In this document: one piece after another, positions 4,892 to 6,071 of the stretch
How positions within the stretch are numbered: the stretch's first letter is position 1
Layout of the letters: the number at the start of each line of letters is the position of its first letter
NCBI RefSeq assembly: GCF_002413825.1
Contig: NZ_DHXT01000180.1
Coordinates: 39,457-45,527 of the forward strand
DNA: 6,071 nt
Direction of reading: 5' to 3'
Source: Rhodoferax sp. UBA5149
Lineage (GTDB): Bacteria; Pseudomonadota; Gammaproteobacteria; Burkholderiales; Burkholderiaceae_C
The notes under the pieces: model-generated
What the model saw: only the letters and a program-made list of their open reading frames with translations
What the model was told of the DNA's origin: nothing
The model's database searches: none
Program-made: the position numbers and the translations under genes

Positions 4892-5602
4892 ATGAACACC
4901 TTAAAAACACGGACTACCGCGCCATCAGAGGCCAGCTCGGATACCGAGCTGGTCAGTCTCGCGGCGGCCGGCAACGATCTGGCTTTCGCGCAGATCATGC
5001 GGCGTTACAACCGGCTGCTGTTTCGCACGGCACGCAGCATCCTCAAGAGCGACGACGACACGCAGGACGCGGTGCAGGAGGCCTATCTGAACGCCTGGCG
5101 TGCGCTGGCCAGCTTCCGCGCCGACGCCCGGCTGTCGACCTGGCTGGTGCGCATTGTGGTGAACGAAGCGCTCGGACGCTTGCGCCGCAGCGGCGCCCAG
5201 GTCGTCCCGCTCAACGCGGCCATGGACAGCGATGGCGAAACCCCGGAGATGCAAATGCAAGCCAACCCCGACGAGCAGCCAGACCGCGCGGCCATGCGGA
5301 CCCAGGTCCGCGCCCAGATTGAAGCCCGCATAGACACCTTGCCCGAATCGTTTCGCACCGTGTTCATGCTCCGGGGCGTTGAAGAACTGACGGTGGAAGA
5401 AGTTGCGCTGGCGCTGGACATACCGGAGGCCACCGTGCGCTCCCGGTTTTTTCGGGCCCGCGGCATTTTGCGCGAGGGCCTGTCGCGTGATATCGACATG
5501 GCTCTCGGTGACGCGTTCTCATTTGCCGGCGCGCGCTGCGACCGGATCGTCGAAGGCGTGTTGGCCAAGATGGTCCACGAGCGCGAATCCTCGCGCTCGT
5601 GA
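4892..5602 (+). CDS. ECF-subfamily RNA polymerase sigma factor
   Basis: A 236-residue RpoE-like sigma factor. Region 2 is at about residues 30-99: FAQIMRRYNRLLFRTARSIL, then DDTQDAVQEAYLNAWRAL for core binding and -10 melting, with RLSTWLVRIVVNEAL. An acidic, Met/Gln-rich linker occupies 110-140. Region 4 is at 147-197: LPESFRTVFMLRGVEELTVE, then IPEATVRSRFFRARGILRE, the -35 recognition helix. After region 4 there is a tail of about 39 residues (DAFSFAGARCDRIVEGVL) longer than in minimal ECF factors. The ATG at 4892 has AGGA 6 nt upstream. No anti-sigma gene (zinc-binding or membrane-spanning) is adjacent; the next gene is an exported ferritin-like protein 37 nt downstream, an arrangement I recall from other Burkholderiales. 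A stimulus cannot be deduced. The upstream GGAAC/TCTAA pair may be its own target. Confidence 0.93.
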   Translation: MNTLKTRTTAPSEASSDTELVSLAAAGNDLAFAQIMRRYNRLLFRTARSILKSDDDTQDAVQEAYLNAWRALASFRADARLSTWLVRIVVNEALGRLRRSGAQVVPLNAAMDSDGETPEMQMQANPDEQPDRAAMRTQVRAQIEARIDTLPESFRTVFMLRGVEELTVEEVALALDIPEATVRSRFFRARGILREGLSRDIDMALGDAFSFAGARCDRIVEGVLAKMVHERESSRS

Positions 5603-5629
5603 TCGGTGAAGTCCTATTTTTTTCTAACT

Positions 5630-5633
5630 GGAG
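5630..5633 (+). promoter_or_regulatory. Ribosome binding site deciding the ferritin-like start
   Basis: GGAG lies 6 nt before the ATG at 5640 and overlaps the other ATG at 5634, so translation should start at 5640. Confidence 0.6.
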
Positions 5634-5639
5634 ATGCTC

Positions 5640-5993
5640 ATGTCGTTCTTTCAAATGCCTTCCCCCGCTGTGGCACGGCGGCTGTTTTTGGGCCGCTCCG
5701 GCGGCCTGGTGTTGTCGGGTGCCGCCGTGGCACTGCTGGCCGGTAACGACGCGCTGGCCGCCAAGGCGGGCGGCTCCAAGGCCGGTGATATTCAAATCCT
5801 CAACACCGCGATCGGGGCCGAGCTGGAGGCCATCGCGGCCTATCAATTGGGCGCCGAAAGCCAATTGCTGACCAAGCCCGTGCTCGATCTGGCCGTGACT
5901 TTTCAGGGCCACCACAAACAGCATGTGGCGCTGCTCGCCAGCACGGTGGAAAAGCTGGGCGGCAAAGCCGCTAGTGTAGTGTTTCAATCTTGA
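5640..5993 (+). pseudogene. Tat-exported ferritin-like protein, truncated after two helices
   Basis: The 117-residue product starts with a signal peptide: ARRLFLG at 12-18 fits the twin-arginine motif, a hydrophobic core spans 21-34, and cleavage is likely after DALA (residue 40). A ferritin_2-type domain follows. Helix A, DIQILNTAIGAELEAIAAYQ (50-69), carries Glu61/Glu63; helix B, VLDLAVTFQGHHKQHVALLA (81-100), carries His91, His92 and His95. Intact family members have four helices and about 150-170 residues. Here the frame leaves the family pattern after GGKAA (residue 111) and ends SVVFQS-stop within AT-rich DNA. Half the bundle and its expected metal ligands are therefore missing. Truncation by an inserted element at about 5972-5974 is the best explanation. 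The gene is probably co-transcribed with the ECF sigma factor 37 nt upstream. A short but still expressed product cannot be excluded. Confidence 0.75.
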
Positions 5994-6002
5994 AAGAACT
6001 TA

Positions 6003-6008
6003 TATAAT
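6003..6008 (+). promoter_or_regulatory. -10 element (TATAAT) before the putative transposase
   Basis: Exact consensus hexamer. The best -35 at 17 nt, TGTTTC (5980-5985), is weak. It would drive the frame starting at 6055. Confidence 0.4.
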
Positions 6009-6042
6009 TTCGCTGAGTAGTAAGGTATCTTTGATCCACCAG

Positions 6043-6047
6043 AGGAG
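6043..6047 (+). promoter_or_regulatory. Ribosome binding site deciding the putative transposase start
   Basis: AGGAG lies 7 nt before ATG 6055 but only 3 nt before ATG 6051, which favours the MRVAP frame over MNASCPR. Confidence 0.5.
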
Positions 6048-6054
6048 AGCATGA

Positions 6055-6071
6055 ATGCGAGTTGCCCCAGA
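6055..6071 (+). CDS. Start of a putative IS630-family transposase (partial)
   Basis: Only five codons and two bases are present (MRVAP then GA-, so Glu or Asp). The start is picked by the 7-nt spacing to AGGAG. The peptide agrees with the N-terminus I associate with IS630-family DDE transposases. A different frame from ATG 6051 (MNASCPR) is possible but has poor spacing. The length is too short for a firm identification. Confidence 0.4.

Larger units (their letters stand above)
5974..6071 (+). mobile_element. Probable left end of an insertion sequence (IS630-like), cut by window edge
   Basis: Coding similarity of the ferritin-like gene breaks at CTAG (5971-5974), after which base composition turns AT-rich. 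IS630-family elements insert at TA, and IS630 itself prefers CTAG, so the junction fits with TA at 5972-5973 as target. Inside are a dyad TTTCAA-tc-TTGAAA (5982-5995), a perfect TATAAT (6003-6008), GAGGAG (6042-6047) and a start of MRVAP. I recall IS630-type transposases commonly beginning MRxAPxI. The right end, the terminal inverted repeat partner and almost all of the transposase are outside the window, so the element type is inference. Confidence 0.5.

Noticed and set aside
5364..5987. Minus-strand open frame across the sigma factor end and ferritin-like gene
   Set aside because: It spans two well-supported plus-strand genes and their gap and has a shadow-like composition.
1..6071. CRISPR arrays, tRNA/rRNA genes, riboswitches
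   Set aside because: No regularly spaced direct repeats, no cloverleaf-like segments and no known aptamer pattern were seen by eye.

Overview
The window looks like a piece of a betaproteobacterial chromosome, most likely Burkholderiales and probably Comamonadaceae (Rhodoferax/Polaromonas-like). Three things suggest this: GC-rich coding sequence, the pgpA-pncC pair, and AT-rich palindromic repeats carrying TGTTTTrATAGCAC, a type I recall from that family. Recognition is by reading motifs only; no database search was possible.

Layout. (1) 1-449, + strand: C-terminal part of an Acg-like nitroreductase-family protein. (2) 471-2480, - strand: a tight block LysR regulator -> pgpA -> pncC. pgpA and pncC overlap by ATGA, and the LysR stop lies 7 nt before the pgpA start. 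(3) 2481-2598: divergent intergenic region with a perfect 9-bp inverted repeat of LysR-operator geometry. (4) 2599-3188, + strand: a 55-codon unknown gene followed 2 nt later by a two-module tautomerase. (5) 3183-3377, - strand: a small Cys4 DUF3330-type protein, convergent with the tautomerase and sharing a 6-nt stop overlap. (6) 3604-4789, + strand: a VOC (glyoxalase-fold) protein and a DeoR/YafY-type HTH-WYL regulator separated by a palindromic repeat. (7) 4892-5993, + strand: an ECF sigma factor with a possible self-recognised promoter, then a Tat-exported ferritin-like protein that stops halfway. (8) About 5974-6071: AT-rich DNA with a TATAAT, a ribosome binding site and the first codons of what may be an IS630-family transposase.

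How the genes relate. pgpA (phospholipid synthesis) and pncC (pyridine nucleotide salvage) are housekeeping. The rest is a series of small regulator-plus-target units: LysR with unknown gene and tautomerase, WYL regulator with VOC protein, and ECF sigma factor with ferritin-like protein. These pairings are inferred from position.

I do not see a wholly new multi-gene system. The most informative points are the probable insertion-sequence break of the ferritin-like gene behind the ECF sigma factor, the palindromic repeat that appears to supply the start of pncC coding sequence, a related repeat at the start of the WYL regulator, and the well-formed operator between LysR and the small-gene/tautomerase pair.
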